DNA of 64,000 bases from Paraburkholderia sp. BL21I4N1 (GCF_002973525.1 NZ_PVEN01000018.1:1-64000); one strand, 5' to 3'; shown: positions 35,851-46,371, counted from the stretch's first letter. Numbers and translations are program-made. Notes: generated by a model from the sequence alone, not told the origin.

Positions 35851-36828
35851 ATGGCTACCGAACCGTCAGACCGAATGGCCGGCCTTGGCGACGCCAAGGA
35901 GAGCGCCCCGAAGCGCCGCGCGCGCGGCAGCCGCGAATTACGTCTCGACGATCGCGTGATCATTGCGCACGGCATGCCGACGCCGCTCTGGCAGGATCTC
36001 TACCATCGCGCGGTCGTGGCGCGCTGGCCGATGTTCTTCGCTTCGCTCGCGGTGCTGTTCCTGCTGCTCAACACGGCATTCGCCGGCCTGTACATGCTCG
36101 GCAAGGCGCCGATCGCCAATCAGTATCCGTCGGGTTTCGGCGGCGCTTTCTTTTTCAGCGTCGAGACGCTGGCGACCGTCGGCTACGGCGACATGCACCC
36201 GCAAACCGTTTACGCCCACTGGATCGCCACGCTCGAAATCTTCTTCGGCATGTCCAGCGTCGCGTTGGCGACCGGCCTGATCTTCGCGCGCTTTTCGCGG
36301 CCGCACGCCAAGATCATGTTCGCCCGTTACGCCATCATCCGGCCGCTCGACGGCCGCATGACGCTAATGGTGCGCTCGGCCAACGCGCGTCAGAACGTGA
36401 TCGCCGAGGCGCATGCGAGGCTGCGTATTCTGCGCAAGGAAACCACCGTCGAAGGTTTGGTGCTGCGCAAGCTCTATGACCTGACGCTGGTGCGCGATCA
36501 GCATCCGGTTTTCAAACTCGGCTGGAGCCTGATGCACATCATCGACGAAAGCAGTCCGCTGTTCGGCGAAACCGCCGAATCGCTCAAGGGCAGCGATACG
36601 TCGCTGGTGTTGACGCTCGAAGGCGTCGACGAATCGACCTCGCAAACCATGCAGGCGCGCCACATGTGGAGCTGCGATCAGATTCGCTGGCATTACCGCT
36701 TCGTCGACATCATGAGTGAGCAAGACGGCGTGAGCCACATCGATTACGCGCACTTCGACGAAATCGTGCCGCTCGACGCGGCGCCGCTCGCGGCTAATGT
36801 GGTGAATGTGGCCAAGCCCAAAGCGTGA
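35851..36828 (+). CDS. Inward-rectifier-type potassium channel (KirBac-like)
   Basis: A 325-residue membrane protein. The order is an N-terminal slide helix (WQDLYHRAVVARWP, about 47-60), TM1 (MFFASLAVLFLLLNTAFAGL), a pore helix with selectivity filter TVGYGD (109-114), TM2 (about 125-147) and a C-terminal immunoglobulin-like cytoplasmic domain typical of Kir (RSANARQNVIAEAHARLRIL, RHMWSCDQIRWHYRFVDI). It conducts K+. The ATG at 35851 is preferred over one ten codons earlier on family fit. Confidence 0.93.
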   Translation: MATEPSDRMAGLGDAKESAPKRRARGSRELRLDDRVIIAHGMPTPLWQDLYHRAVVARWPMFFASLAVLFLLLNTAFAGLYMLGKAPIANQYPSGFGGAFFFSVETLATVGYGDMHPQTVYAHWIATLEIFFGMSSVALATGLIFARFSRPHAKIMFARYAIIRPLDGRMTLMVRSANARQNVIAEAHARLRILRKETTVEGLVLRKLYDLTLVRDQHPVFKLGWSLMHIIDESSPLFGETAESLKGSDTSLVLTLEGVDESTSQTMQARHMWSCDQIRWHYRFVDIMSEQDGVSHIDYAHFDEIVPLDAAPLAANVVNVAKPKA

Positions 36829-37194
36829 TCACGGCGTAACGCTATCGGATGACGCCGGTCACGTTGCACCCAAGTGACCTGCAACGTTACGCGGCCGTGC
36901 GCTCGGCCCTTCTGGCGGCCCCACGCCTGCCGCCGGCCTGGGCGAAGAACTCGATGAATTGCCGATCCCTTCGATCGCGCAAACGCACCAGGGCATACCC
37001 GAATCCGCTTGCCGCGTGGAAGATCCACCTCAAAACTTCATTAAAACGCGTGGCTCGTCTCGCCCATTCGTTGCATGCTCATCAAACTAGAAAAAATTCA
37101 CTCTAATCGGCGCTAAAAAATAGAGTCTCTTTCGCTGCGTCACCTCCGTGGTCCCCACCACCGCGCGCGGATGCAAAATATTGGAGACTCACCC
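36829..37194. other. Intergenic region upstream of the ferredoxin oxidoreductase
   Basis: About 365 bp with no supported gene. The part near 37080-37130 is AT-rich and probably carries the promoter. Confidence 0.4.
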
Positions 37195-40100
37195 ATGACC
37201 GCTCGCCTGCCCATCGACGGCACGCCCGCTCTCGCCGACTACAAGCTGTCCGACAACCTTACCGCGACGCGCGGCCGGATCTTCCTGACCGGCACGCAGG
37301 CCCTGGTGCGGCTCGTGCTGATGCAGCGCGCCGCCGACAAGGCGCGCGACATGAACACCGCCGGCTTTATCAGCGGCTATCGCGGCTCGCCGCTCGGCAT
37401 GGTCGACCAGCAGTTATGGAAAGCGAAAAAACTGCTCGCGGCGAGTGATATTCGCTTCCTGCCCGCGATCAACGAAGAGCTCGGCGGCACCGCCGTGCTC
37501 GGCACGCAGCGGGTGGAATCGGACCCGGAGCGCACCGTCGAAGGCGTGTTCGCGATGTGGTACGGCAAGGGCCCCGGCGTGGACCGCGCGGGCGACGCGC
37601 TCAAGCACGGCAACGCGTACGGCTCGTCACCGCACGGCGGCGTGCTGGTGGTGGCGGGCGACGACCACGGCTGCGTGTCGTCGTCGATGCCGCATCAGAG
37701 CGACTTCGCCATGATGGCTTGGCATATGCCGGTGGTGAATCCGTCGAATATCGCCGACATGCTCGAATTCGGCCTGTACGGCTGGGCGATGTCGCGCTTC
37801 TCGGGCGCCTGGGTCGGCTACAAGGCGATCTCCGAAACGGTCGAATCGGGCTCGACGGTCGATCTCGACGCGCTGCAAACCGAATGGGCCGTCCCGCAAG
37901 ATTTCGCCACGCCCGCCGGCGGCCTGCATAACCGCTGGCCGGACCTGCCGAGCCTGACCATCGAATCGCGGATGCACGCGAAGCTCGACGCCGTGCGCCA
38001 TTTCTCGCGCGTGAACAGCATCGACAAATGGATCGCACCGAGTCCGCACGCCAACGTGGGGATCGTGACCTGCGGCAAGGCGCATCTGGACCTGATGGAA
38101 ACGCTGCGCCGCCTCGATCTGACGGTCGCGGATCTGGAAGCGGCCGGCGTGCGCATCTACAAGGTCGGCCTGTCGTTTCCGCTAGAGATGACGCGGATCG
38201 ACGCGTTCGTCTCCGGTTTGTCCGAAGTACTCGTGATCGAGGAGAAAGGCCCGGTCATCGAACAGCAGATCAAAGACTATCTGTACAACCGCACGCAAGG
38301 CACGCGGCCGATCGTGGTCGGCAAGAACGCCGCCGACGGCACGCTGCTGCTCTCCTCGCTCGGCGAATTGCGGCCCTCGCGCATTTTGCCGGTGTTCGCG
38401 GACTGGCTCGCGAAACACAAGCCGGCGCTGGACCGCCGCGACCGCGTGGTCGATCTGGTGGCGCCGCATATTCTCTCGAACGCCGCGGACAGCGTGAAGC
38501 GCACGCCGTACTTCTGCTCGGGCTGTCCGCACAACACGTCGACGAAAGTACCGGAAGGTTCCATTGCGCATGCGGGCATCGGCTGCCACTTCATGGCCTC
38601 GTGGATGGAGCGTGACACTACCGGGCTGATCCAGATGGGCGGCGAAGGCGTGGACTGGGCCTCGCATTCCATGTTCACGAAAACGCGTCACGTGTTCCAG
38701 AATCTCGGCGACGGCACCTACTTCCACTCCGGCATTCTCGCGATCCGCCAGGCCGTGGCCGCGAAAGCGACCATCACGTACAAGATTCTCTATAACGACG
38801 CGGTCGCGATGACCGGCGGACAGCCGGTGGACGGCAGCATCTCGGTGCCGCAGATCGCGCGTCAGGTGGAAGCCGAAGGCGTGTCGCGCTTCGTCGTGGT
38901 GAGCGACGAGCCGGAGAAATACGACGGCCATCACGATCTGTTTCCGAAGGGCACGACGTTCCACCATCGCAGCGAAATGGACACCGTGCAGCGCGAATTA
39001 CGCGACACCGACGGCGTCACCGTGCTGATCTACGACCAAACGTGCGCGGCGGAAAAACGCCGTCGCCGGAAAAAAGGCGAGTTTCCCGACCCGGACAAGC
39101 GCCTCTTCATCAACGAGGAAGTGTGCGAAGGCTGCGGCGATTGCGGCGTGCAATCGAATTGCCTGTCGGTCGAGCCGGTTGAAACGGCCTTGGGACGCAA
39201 GCGGCGTATCGATCAATCGTCGTGCAACAAAGACTTTTCTTGCGTGAACGGCTTCTGCCCGAGCTTCGTCACCGTGGAAGGCGGCAAGCTGAAGAAAGCC
39301 GCGGGCGCCGCGTTCGATCCGCAAGCGCTGGCCGCGCGCGTCGACACGTTGCCGATTCCCGCGACGCATCTGGACGCCGCGCCGTACGACATTCTCGTGA
39401 CTGGTGTAGGCGGCACGGGCGTCGTGACGGTGGGCGCATTGATCAGCATGGCCGCGCATCTGGAAGGCAAGAGCGCCTCCGTGCTCGACTTCATGGGCTT
39501 CGCGCAGAAGGGCGGTTCGGTGCTGTCGTTCGTGCGCTTCGCCGCGCGTGACGAATGGCTCAACCAGGTGCGTATCGACACGCAACAGGCCGACGTGCTG
39601 CTCGCCTGCGACATGGTGGTCGGTGCCAGCGCCGATGCGCTGCAAACGGTGCGTCATGGCCGCACGCGCATCGTGGTGAACACGCATGCGATTCCCAACG
39701 CGACCTTCGTGACGAATCCGGACGCGACGTTGCACGCCGACGCGCTGATCGACAAGATGCGTCACGCGGCCGGCGCGGAACGTATGTCGACCTGTGACGC
39801 TCAGGCACTCGCCACGCGTTTTCTCGGCGACACGATCGGCGCCAACATTCTGATGCTCGGCTACGCATGGCAGCTCGGGCTGGTGCCCGTCTCGTTCGCC
39901 GCGATGATGCGCGCGATCGAATTGAACAACGTCGCGGTGCAGATGAACCAACTGGCGTTTTCGATCGGGCGTCTGGCGGCGGAAGATCCGGCCGCGCTCG
40001 ACGCGTTGTGGCAGGCTCGGCATCTGGCGAAGCAGGCTGTTAAGGTCGACACGCTCGACGAACTGATCGCGCATCGCGAAGGCCGTTTGCAGATTTACGG

Positions 40101-40782
40101 CGGCGCGAGCTACGTGAAGCGTTATCGCGCGCTGGTCGACGCGGCACGCCGCGCCGAAACCGCCGTCGATGCGCAAAGCGAACGCGTGACGCGTGCAGTC
40201 GCGACGACGTTCTACCGACTGCTCGCGGTGAAGGACGAATACGAAGTCGCGCGTCTGCACACGGACACGGCGTTCCGCGAAGCGCTCGAAGCGCAATTCG
40301 AAGGCGTGGCCGGCAAGGACTTCGGCATCAAGTTCAACCTCGCGCCGCCGACCATTGCGCGTCCGCAGCACGGCAAGCATCCGGCCAAGAAAACCTTCGG
40401 TCAATGGATGTGGCCGGTGCTCGGCATGCTGGCAAAGTGGCGCGGCCTGCGCGGCACGATGCTCGATCCGTTCGGCCGCACGCTCGAACGCAAGATGGAA
40501 CGCGACCTCGCCGGCGATTACGAAACCACGCTGCAACGTGCGTTCGCCAAGCTCGACACGACCACGCTGGAAGACGTCGCGAAGCTGGCCGATCTGCACG
40601 CGCGTGTGCGCGGTTACGGTCATGTGAAGCTGGCGAATCTGGCGGGCGTGAAGCGCGGCGAGCGCGATCTGGCGGCTCGCTTGCAGATCGATCCGGCGAC
40701 GAGTGCGGCGGTGCGTCAGTCGCTGGACGAGGTGAAGGACGCTGGGCAGTTGCGCGGGATTCCGGTGGTTGTCGCGAAGTAG
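37195..40782 (+). CDS. Indolepyruvate ferredoxin oxidoreductase (fused IorA-IorB type)
   Basis: A 1195-residue cytoplasmic enzyme oxidatively decarboxylating aryl-pyruvates to acyl-CoA with ferredoxin. The N-terminal pyrimidine-binding region (FISGYRGSPLGMVDQQLW) is near 55-72; the thiamine-diphosphate half has CSGCPHNTS and GIGCHFMASWM; a ferredoxin-like Cys cluster CEGCGDCGVQSNC is near 644-656; and the gamma-type domain begins ILVTGVGGTGVVTVGALI. The length is typical of fused beta-proteobacterial IOR. The ATG at 37195 follows TTGGAG; one eight codons earlier is less likely. Confidence 0.96.
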   Translation: MTARLPIDGTPALADYKLSDNLTATRGRIFLTGTQALVRLVLMQRAADKARDMNTAGFISGYRGSPLGMVDQQLWKAKKLLAASDIRFLPAINEELGGTAVLGTQRVESDPERTVEGVFAMWYGKGPGVDRAGDALKHGNAYGSSPHGGVLVVAGDDHGCVSSSMPHQSDFAMMAWHMPVVNPSNIADMLEFGLYGWAMSRFSGAWVGYKAISETVESGSTVDLDALQTEWAVPQDFATPAGGLHNRWPDLPSLTIESRMHAKLDAVRHFSRVNSIDKWIAPSPHANVGIVTCGKAHLDLMETLRRLDLTVADLEAAGVRIYKVGLSFPLEMTRIDAFVSGLSEVLVIEEKGPVIEQQIKDYLYNRTQGTRPIVVGKNAADGTLLLSSLGELRPSRILPVFADWLAKHKPALDRRDRVVDLVAPHILSNAADSVKRTPYFCSGCPHNTSTKVPEGSIAHAGIGCHFMASWMERDTTGLIQMGGEGVDWASHSMFTKTRHVFQNLGDGTYFHSGILAIRQAVAAKATITYKILYNDAVAMTGGQPVDGSISVPQIARQVEAEGVSRFVVVSDEPEKYDGHHDLFPKGTTFHHRSEMDTVQRELRDTDGVTVLIYDQTCAAEKRRRRKKGEFPDPDKRLFINEEVCEGCGDCGVQSNCLSVEPVETALGRKRRIDQSSCNKDFSCVNGFCPSFVTVEGGKLKKAAGAAFDPQALAARVDTLPIPATHLDAAPYDILVTGVGGTGVVTVGALISMAAHLEGKSASVLDFMGFAQKGGSVLSFVRFAARDEWLNQVRIDTQQADVLLACDMVVGASADALQTVRHGRTRIVVNTHAIPNATFVTNPDATLHADALIDKMRHAAGAERMSTCDAQALATRFLGDTIGANILMLGYAWQLGLVPVSFAAMMRAIELNNVAVQMNQLAFSIGRLAAEDPAALDALWQARHLAKQAVKVDTLDELIAHREGRLQIYGGASYVKRYRALVDAARRAETAVDAQSERVTRAVATTFYRLLAVKDEYEVARLHTDTAFREALEAQFEGVAGKDFGIKFNLAPPTIARPQHGKHPAKKTFGQWMWPVLGMLAKWRGLRGTMLDPFGRTLERKMERDLAGDYETTLQRAFAKLDTTTLEDVAKLADLHARVRGYGHVKLANLAGVKRGERDLAARLQIDPATSAAVRQSLDEVKDAGQLRGIPVVVAK

Positions 40783-40815
40783 GTTTCGCGCGCGGCGATT
40801 CGGACTGAGCGAAAG

Positions 40816-40852
40816 CAACGCCGCTTCGAGTCATGGACTCGAAGCGGCGTTG
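40816..40852. terminator. Strong bidirectional hairpin terminator
   Basis: A perfect 17-bp stem, CAACGCCGCTTCGAGTC, with a three-base ATG loop, followed on + by TTGTTT. It lies between the convergent ferredoxin oxidoreductase and cutC genes. T-runs are short, so strength rests on the stem. Confidence 0.75.
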
Positions 40853-40897
40853 TTGTTTGGGTGCGGATTTCAGCGGCAGATAGTTACACGTGCGTGC

Positions 40898-41596
40898 TCA
40901 TGCGCTCGCGTTTAACGACGCACGGACCTTCGCGACTCGATCGGCATCGACCGGCGCGAGGCCGTTGCCGTCCACGCGAACGCCCGAACCGAAGTGCACC
41001 GCATCGACTTGCGTTCGGCTCGCAAAGCCGGCGATAGCGTCCACGGTTAAGCCCGCGCCCGCCAACACCGTGCAATGCGATCCCGACGCCTGCTGGATCA
41101 ACTCGCGGATCGTGGCTTCCGCATTCAGTACCGACGCTTGTCCGCCCGAAGTCAAAACGTTCGTCACCTCGGGGAAGGCGAGCAGCACGTCCAACGCCTG
41201 GCGTAAATCGCGCGCTTCGTCGAATGCCCGGTGAAATGTGATCGTCAGACCATCGGCCGCATCGATCGCTCGGGCGAGCGCTTCGCGGTCGATCTCGCCC
41301 GCCTCGTTGAGCATGCCGATCACCACGCCGTTCGCACCCGCCGCCTTGGCCGCGCGCACGTCGCGCCACATCACCGCGTAATCGTCCGCGTCGTAGACGA
41401 ACGAGCGGCTATGCGGTCGCACGATCACGTTCACGGGGATTTCAACGGCCGCCACCACCGCTTCGATCAGGCCGACGCTCGGCGTCAACCCGCCCTCGCC
41501 CATCGCGGTGATGAGTTCGAGACGGTCGGCGCCCGCCTGCGCGGCAAGGCGCGCATCGGCAACGGTCGTGGCAATCACTTCGAGTAGAACGGACAT
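40898..41596 (-). CDS. cutC: Copper homeostasis protein CutC
   Basis: A 232-residue TIM-barrel CutC. Family landmarks are LLEVIATTVADARLAAQAGADRLEL..., GGLTPS, the Arg-rich loop IRPRSRSFVY-like VIVRPHSRSFVYDADDY, TFHRAFDE and LTSGGQASVLN. It is linked to copper tolerance, although its direct role is disputed. It precedes no obvious copper genes; the EAL gene lies 48 bp upstream on the same strand. Confidence 0.94.
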   Translation of the reverse strand: MSVLLEVIATTVADARLAAQAGADRLELITAMGEGGLTPSVGLIEAVVAAVEIPVNVIVRPHSRSFVYDADDYAVMWRDVRAAKAAGANGVVIGMLNEAGEIDREALARAIDAADGLTITFHRAFDEARDLRQALDVLLAFPEVTNVLTSGGQASVLNAEATIRELIQQASGSHCTVLAGAGLTVDAIAGFASRTQVDAVHFGSGVRVDGNGLAPVDADRVAKVRASLNASA

Positions 41597-41644
41597 AGGC
41601 GCGTCTGAGTGTCGTCGTTGAAAACGACATCATCGCAGACGGGC

Positions 41645-42913
41645 TTATTCCTCGACCCAATCGATGTCGCCGCACAGCACGCAGGTCTGTTCACCCACAC
41701 GCGTCGCGACTGAAAGCGTGACGCACGGCAACGCCTCGTTGATCGACAGATACGGACGCGTCACATGCACGCGTTCCGGCGCATTGATCGCGTCGCGGAA
41801 ATACGGACGACGCAACCAGTTCGCCCCTTGCGCGTCCGCTAGCGGTAGGAAGCGCGTTTCATGTGCCGCGCGATCCGCGCGCAACACGACGTTGCGGCCG
41901 GCCTGCTTGCCTTTGGCGTCGAGCAGGAAACAGCGCGCGGCATGATCGAGCGCGAGAAAATTCCAGCACACTTCTTCGAGCGGTTCACCGGCCGCCAGCC
42001 GCTCGGCAGCGCGCTCGAAGGCCCGCAGATACGGCACGAGGCGACTCGCGCTGCGCCGCTCGCGCGCTTCGGTCTGATCGCGATACCGTTCGGTGAGTTC
42101 GCTGATGCATTCGGCGGCATGCGCCGCATCGGCCACGGCCGGATTCGGCCGGCCGAAGAAAAAACCCTGCACGAAATCCGCGTTGCAGGCGAGCGCCATC
42201 TGCGCTTCGTGCTCCGTTTCCACGCCTTCGATCAGTACGAGCTTGCCCGCCTCGTGCAGCAACGCGACGAGCCCCGGCAAGATCGTCGCCATATCCGCGC
42301 GATGCGCGGCGTGCGACAGCATGATGCGGTCGAGCTTCACGATATCGGGATTCAACTGCCAGATCCGTTCGACGTTCGAGTGTCCCGCGCCGAAATCGTC
42401 GAGCGCGATCAGAAAGCCGCGCTCGCGGAATTGACGCACGGCATCAGCGAGACGTTCGAGGTCTTCCGCGCGATGTTCGAGCACTTCGAGCACGATGCGC
42501 CGCGGCGGCAGATCGAGGCGCCTGAGCGTGGCCAGCAACGCGGCCGACAGATACGGAACGGTGAGCGCGCCGGGATGCACGTTCAGGAACAGCCATTCGC
42601 GCTCGGCGCCGAGCACCTTGAAGTTCTCCAGATGCAGGGTCTGCGCCAGCCGGTCCACCTGCAGCACGTCGCCGAGACGGGCGGCCTCGCCGAATACGTC
42701 GAGCGGCGACACGGGACGGTCGAGCGAGTCGTGCGCGCGCAGCAGTCCCTCGTAGCCGACCGCCCGCATATGCGACAGGCTGAAAATCGGTTGAAACACG
42801 CTGGTCAGCGTCAGCTCGCCATGCTGAACCGAAAAACGCTCGAGCCCCGACGTCACTTCGACGTCGAAGCCATGCGGCACGCTGGCCGTTCTTTCCTGTT
42901 GCGCAATCGTCAT
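41645..42913 (-). CDS. EAL-domain c-di-GMP phosphodiesterase with YkuI-like C-terminus
   Basis: A 422-residue protein. Residues about 20-270 are an EAL domain with all catalytic positions present (EGLLRA, NVHPG, LEVLEHR, LDDFGAGHSN, VKLDR, IEGVE, QGFFFGRP), so active hydrolysis of c-di-GMP is plausible. The remaining ~150 residues look like the PAS-like domain at the C-terminus of YkuI-type EAL proteins. There are no membrane segments. The ATG at 42913 is the first good start. Confidence 0.92.
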   Translation of the reverse strand: MTIAQQERTASVPHGFDVEVTSGLERFSVQHGELTLTSVFQPIFSLSHMRAVGYEGLLRAHDSLDRPVSPLDVFGEAARLGDVLQVDRLAQTLHLENFKVLGAEREWLFLNVHPGALTVPYLSAALLATLRRLDLPPRRIVLEVLEHRAEDLERLADAVRQFRERGFLIALDDFGAGHSNVERIWQLNPDIVKLDRIMLSHAAHRADMATILPGLVALLHEAGKLVLIEGVETEHEAQMALACNADFVQGFFFGRPNPAVADAAHAAECISELTERYRDQTEARERRSASRLVPYLRAFERAAERLAAGEPLEEVCWNFLALDHAARCFLLDAKGKQAGRNVVLRADRAAHETRFLPLADAQGANWLRRPYFRDAINAPERVHVTRPYLSINEALPCVTLSVATRVGEQTCVLCGDIDWVEE

Positions 42914-43308
42914 GCAATCCTCTCACGCGAGAGCCGGGCCGGTCCGAACGCGGAAGCGAACAACGGCGGCGCCATTTCTCAAAATGTGCGTCATCGATAT
43001 CTCTTAAGCAAGCTCCATGCGCACGCTGGCGCACATTCGAATGAAGTTTGCATCGGAGATTGCACGGCGCAAGGGCCGATGCGCCGCACGTGGGCGCGGC
43101 GCGCACCGTTACGGTGCGTAACGTGATGGCGGCGGATCAAGGCGTGCGGTGACCGCACGCTTCTTCGCGTTGCCGGGTTCGCGGGAAGGCGCGACCTCAT
43201 CGGGCTAAACTTCGCGGGCTACACTTCAACGTCGCGTCGCTGCAAAGCCCATGCGGCGGCATCAACAATCTCTTACGTCACGCCCGTCATCTCCCCGGAA
43301 ACAGACCG
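42914..43308. other. Intergenic region between divergent genes
   Basis: About 395 bp separating the EAL gene from the antiporter. It contains short inverted repeats such as GCGCACCGTTACGGTGCG near 43101-43118 but no supported gene. It must hold two divergent promoters. Confidence 0.4.
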
Positions 43309-44964
43309 ATGGATATTGTTTTTACCGTATTGATTCTTCTGCTGGCCGTCTCCGCGTCGGGCATCGTCATCCGTTTGCTGCCGTTCACGTTGCCGCTGCC
43401 GCTCGTGCAGATCGCGATCGGCGCGATGCTCGCGTGGCCGAAGCTCGGACTGCACGTCACGTTCGATCCAGACATCTTCATGATGCTGTTCATCCCGCCG
43501 CTGCTGTTCGCGGACGGCTGGCGTATCCCGAAACGCGAGCTGTTCATGGCGCGCCGCTCGATCCTGATGCTCGCGCTCGGTCTGGTCTTCATGACGGTGC
43601 TGGTGGTCGGCTATTTCGTGCATGCGCTGGTGCCGGCCATTTCGCTGCCGGTCGCGTTCGCGCTCGCCGCCGTGTTGTCGCCGACCGATGCGGTGGCGTT
43701 GTCCGGCATCGTCGGCAAGGGCAAGATCCCTGGCCGGCTGATGCATATCCTCGAAGGCGAAGCGTTGATGAACGACGCGTCGGGCCTCGTCGCGCTGAAG
43801 TTCGCGATCGCCGCCGCGCTGACCGGTGTGTTCTCGCTACGCGACGCCTCGATCAGCTTCGTCATCATCGCCGCCGGCGGACTCGCGACGGGCGCGGCGG
43901 TAAGCTGGCTCTTCAGCTTCGTGTCGGCGCATTTTCTGAGTCTCAACGAAGAAGGCGATCCGGCGCCCGGCGTCGTGATGACCTTGCTGATTCCGTTCGC
44001 CGCCTACCTGATCGCCGAGCGCTTCGAGTTGTCCGGCATTCTCTCGGCGGTCGCCGCCGGCATGATGATGAACTACGCGAGTATTGCGAACGCGGGACCG
44101 GTGTCGTCGCGGGTACGCTCGAACAGTACGTGGACCATGATCGAGTTCGTCTTCAACGGCATGGTGTTCATTCTGCTGGGGCTGCAGTTTCCCCATATTC
44201 TCGGCCGCGCGCTGCTCGACGCGCACGAAACCAGCGACGCCCAGGTCGGGCTGCTGATCGGCTACATCGCGGCGGTGGCGCTAGCGCTCTATGCGATGCG
44301 CTTCGTGTGGGTGTGGCTGCTGCGCTGGTTCGCGAGCCGCGGCGCGACGAAGCGCGGCGTGGCGAACGCGGTGCCGGGGTTGCGCACGGTCACGGTGACG
44401 ACCGTCGCCGGTGTTCGTGGCGCGGTGACGCTGGCGGGCGTGTTGTCGTTGCCCGAAATGTTGCCGGGCGGCGCGCCGCTGCCGGGCCGCGATCTGGCGA
44501 TTTTCATCGCGTCGGGCGTGATTCTGGTGTCGCTGCTGGTGGCGGTGGTGGCGTTGCCGTTGCTGTTGCGCGGCTGGCGCAAGGGCCGCGACCCGCATGC
44601 GGCCGAAGAAGCGCTCGCCCGCACGATGGCGGCGCAAGCCGCGATCCGTGCGATCGATGTGATGCACGATAAAGAGTGCGCGGGGCTGGAAGAATCGGCC
44701 TCCGCCTACGCGGCAGATGTCACCGCACGCGTGATGGACCTGTACCGGCGCCGCCTCGCCACGCTCGACGACGAACAGGAGCCTCGCGAGCTGGCGCGCC
44801 TCGCCGATGCGCTGGAGTTCCGAATGAAGCTCGCTGCGATGCGCGCCGAACGCAAGACCTTGCTGGCGCTACGCAACAGTCAGCAGATCAACGACGAGAC
44901 GTTGAACAAGCTGATGCGCGAGGTCGATCTGTTGGAGACGGCGCTGACCGCGCGCAAGAAATAA
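43309..44964 (+). CDS. CPA1-family Na+/H+ antiporter
   Basis: A 551-residue membrane antiporter. About twelve TM helices occupy residues 1-430, with the ion-site motifs LSPTDAVALSG (about 124-134) and GEALMNDASGLVAL (about 149-162) of CPA1/NhaP-YjcE proteins. A cytoplasmic, coiled-coil-rich tail of ~120 residues (ARTMAAQAAIRAIDVMHDKE... to the end) is typical of the YjcE group. It exports Na+ (or K+) in exchange for H+. It is a single gene facing the uracil permease convergently. Confidence 0.93.
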   Translation: MDIVFTVLILLLAVSASGIVIRLLPFTLPLPLVQIAIGAMLAWPKLGLHVTFDPDIFMMLFIPPLLFADGWRIPKRELFMARRSILMLALGLVFMTVLVVGYFVHALVPAISLPVAFALAAVLSPTDAVALSGIVGKGKIPGRLMHILEGEALMNDASGLVALKFAIAAALTGVFSLRDASISFVIIAAGGLATGAAVSWLFSFVSAHFLSLNEEGDPAPGVVMTLLIPFAAYLIAERFELSGILSAVAAGMMMNYASIANAGPVSSRVRSNSTWTMIEFVFNGMVFILLGLQFPHILGRALLDAHETSDAQVGLLIGYIAAVALALYAMRFVWVWLLRWFASRGATKRGVANAVPGLRTVTVTTVAGVRGAVTLAGVLSLPEMLPGGAPLPGRDLAIFIASGVILVSLLVAVVALPLLLRGWRKGRDPHAAEEALARTMAAQAAIRAIDVMHDKECAGLEESASAYAADVTARVMDLYRRRLATLDDEQEPRELARLADALEFRMKLAAMRAERKTLLALRNSQQINDETLNKLMREVDLLETALTARKK

Positions 44965-45063
44965 GGCCCGGTTTGCAGGATGGCGGCGGCGTGGGTTGCA
45001 AGATTGCCTGTCAACCAACACCGCCGGCAAGACCGCGCATAGCACCAGCAGGCTAAAACTCGA

Positions 45064-46371
45064 TCACGCCACCGGCCCTTGCGCCGGTTTCCTACGCAGC
45101 AGTGCGTACAGAATGATCGCGCCGAACGTCGCGGTACCGATCCCGCCGAGCCCGAATCCGCCGAGCTTCAACGAGAAATCGCCAGCGCCCAGCACGAGCG
45201 TCACGGCAGCGACGATCAGGTTGCGGTTGTCGGAGAAGTCGACCTTGTTGACGACCCAGATGCGCGCGCCGGTCACGGCGATCAGCCCGAACACGACGAT
45301 CGACACGCCGCCCAGCACCGGCCCCGGAATGGTTTGAATCACCGCGCCGAACTTCGGCGAGAAACCCAGCACCAGCGCGATCAACGCCGCGATCACGAAC
45401 ACCAGCGTCGAATAGATCTTGGTGACGGCCATCACGCCGATGTTCTCGGCGTACGTCGTCACACCCGTGCCGCCGGCAAAGCCCGACACGATGGTGGCGA
45501 GCCCGTCGCCGAGAAACGCGCGGCCGACGTAGCCGTCCAGGTTCTGGCCGGTCATCGCACTGACCGCCTTGATGTGCCCGAGATTTTCCGCGACGAGAAT
45601 CACCGCGATCGGCGCGAGCAAGGTCATCGCCTGCACGTTGAAGACCGGCGCGGTGAAATGCGGCATGCCGAACCACGCCGCATTCGCGACGATCGAGAAG
45701 TCGATCGGCTTGCCCATGCCGAGACCGTTCGTGACGATCGCATAGATCACATACGCCATCAGCAGGCCGACGAGAATCAGCAGACGCTGCAGCATGCCGC
45801 GCGCGAACACCGCGACCGCGCCGACGCACAGCACCGTGACCAGCGCCATCCACGATTCGAAGTTGCTGCCGCTCACGCCGTGTACCGCGATCGGCGCGAG
45901 ATTCAGACCGATCACGCAGACAATCGCGCCCGTCACGACCGGCGGCATCAGCGTTTCGATCCAGCGCGTGCCGACCGCCGACACGATCAATCCGATGATC
46001 GCGTACACCACGCCACACGCGATGATGCCGCCCAGCGCCACCGGAATGTTCAGATTGGGACCGTGACCGCCGTAGCCCGTCACCGCGATTACCAGACCGA
46101 TGAACGCGAAGCTCGAGCCGAGATAGCTCGGCACGCGGCCGCCCACCAGCACGAAGAACAGCAGCGTGCCGATACCCGACATGAAGATGCAGAGGTTCGG
46201 GTCGAAGCCCATCAGCAGCGGTGCGAGCACGGTCGAACCGAACATGGCGACGACGTGCTGCACGCCCATCGCAACCATTTGCGGCCACGCGAGCCGTTCG
46301 TCGGTGCTGACGATGCGGCCTTCGGCGCCGGCAGACTGGCGGCGCCAGCGGGGGAAGTAGGAATCGGCCAT
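45064..46371 (-). CDS. Uracil-xanthine permease family transporter (UraA/RutG-like)
   Basis: A 435-residue nucleobase:cation symporter-2 protein with about 14 TM segments. Signatures include VQHVVAMFGSTVLAPLLMGFDPN, GGVG-like SSFAFIGLVIA, the substrate-site VAENLGHIKAVSAMTGQN and FAGGTGVTTYAENIGVMAVTKIYS. Uracil is the likeliest substrate, with H+ symport. The start at 46371 gives the usual short cytoplasmic N-terminus. Confidence 0.93.
   Translation of the reverse strand: MADSYFPRWRRQSAGAEGRIVSTDERLAWPQMVAMGVQHVVAMFGSTVLAPLLMGFDPNLCIFMSGIGTLLFFVLVGGRVPSYLGSSFAFIGLVIAVTGYGGHGPNLNIPVALGGIIACGVVYAIIGLIVSAVGTRWIETLMPPVVTGAIVCVIGLNLAPIAVHGVSGSNFESWMALVTVLCVGAVAVFARGMLQRLLILVGLLMAYVIYAIVTNGLGMGKPIDFSIVANAAWFGMPHFTAPVFNVQAMTLLAPIAVILVAENLGHIKAVSAMTGQNLDGYVGRAFLGDGLATIVSGFAGGTGVTTYAENIGVMAVTKIYSTLVFVIAALIALVLGFSPKFGAVIQTIPGPVLGGVSIVVFGLIAVTGARIWVVNKVDFSDNRNLIVAAVTLVLGAGDFSLKLGGFGLGGIGTATFGAIILYALLRRKPAQGPVA

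Noticed and set aside
38998..40818. 606-codon minus-strand open frame
   Set aside because: Antisense shadow of the ferredoxin oxidoreductase; Arg/His-rich with no recognisable fold.
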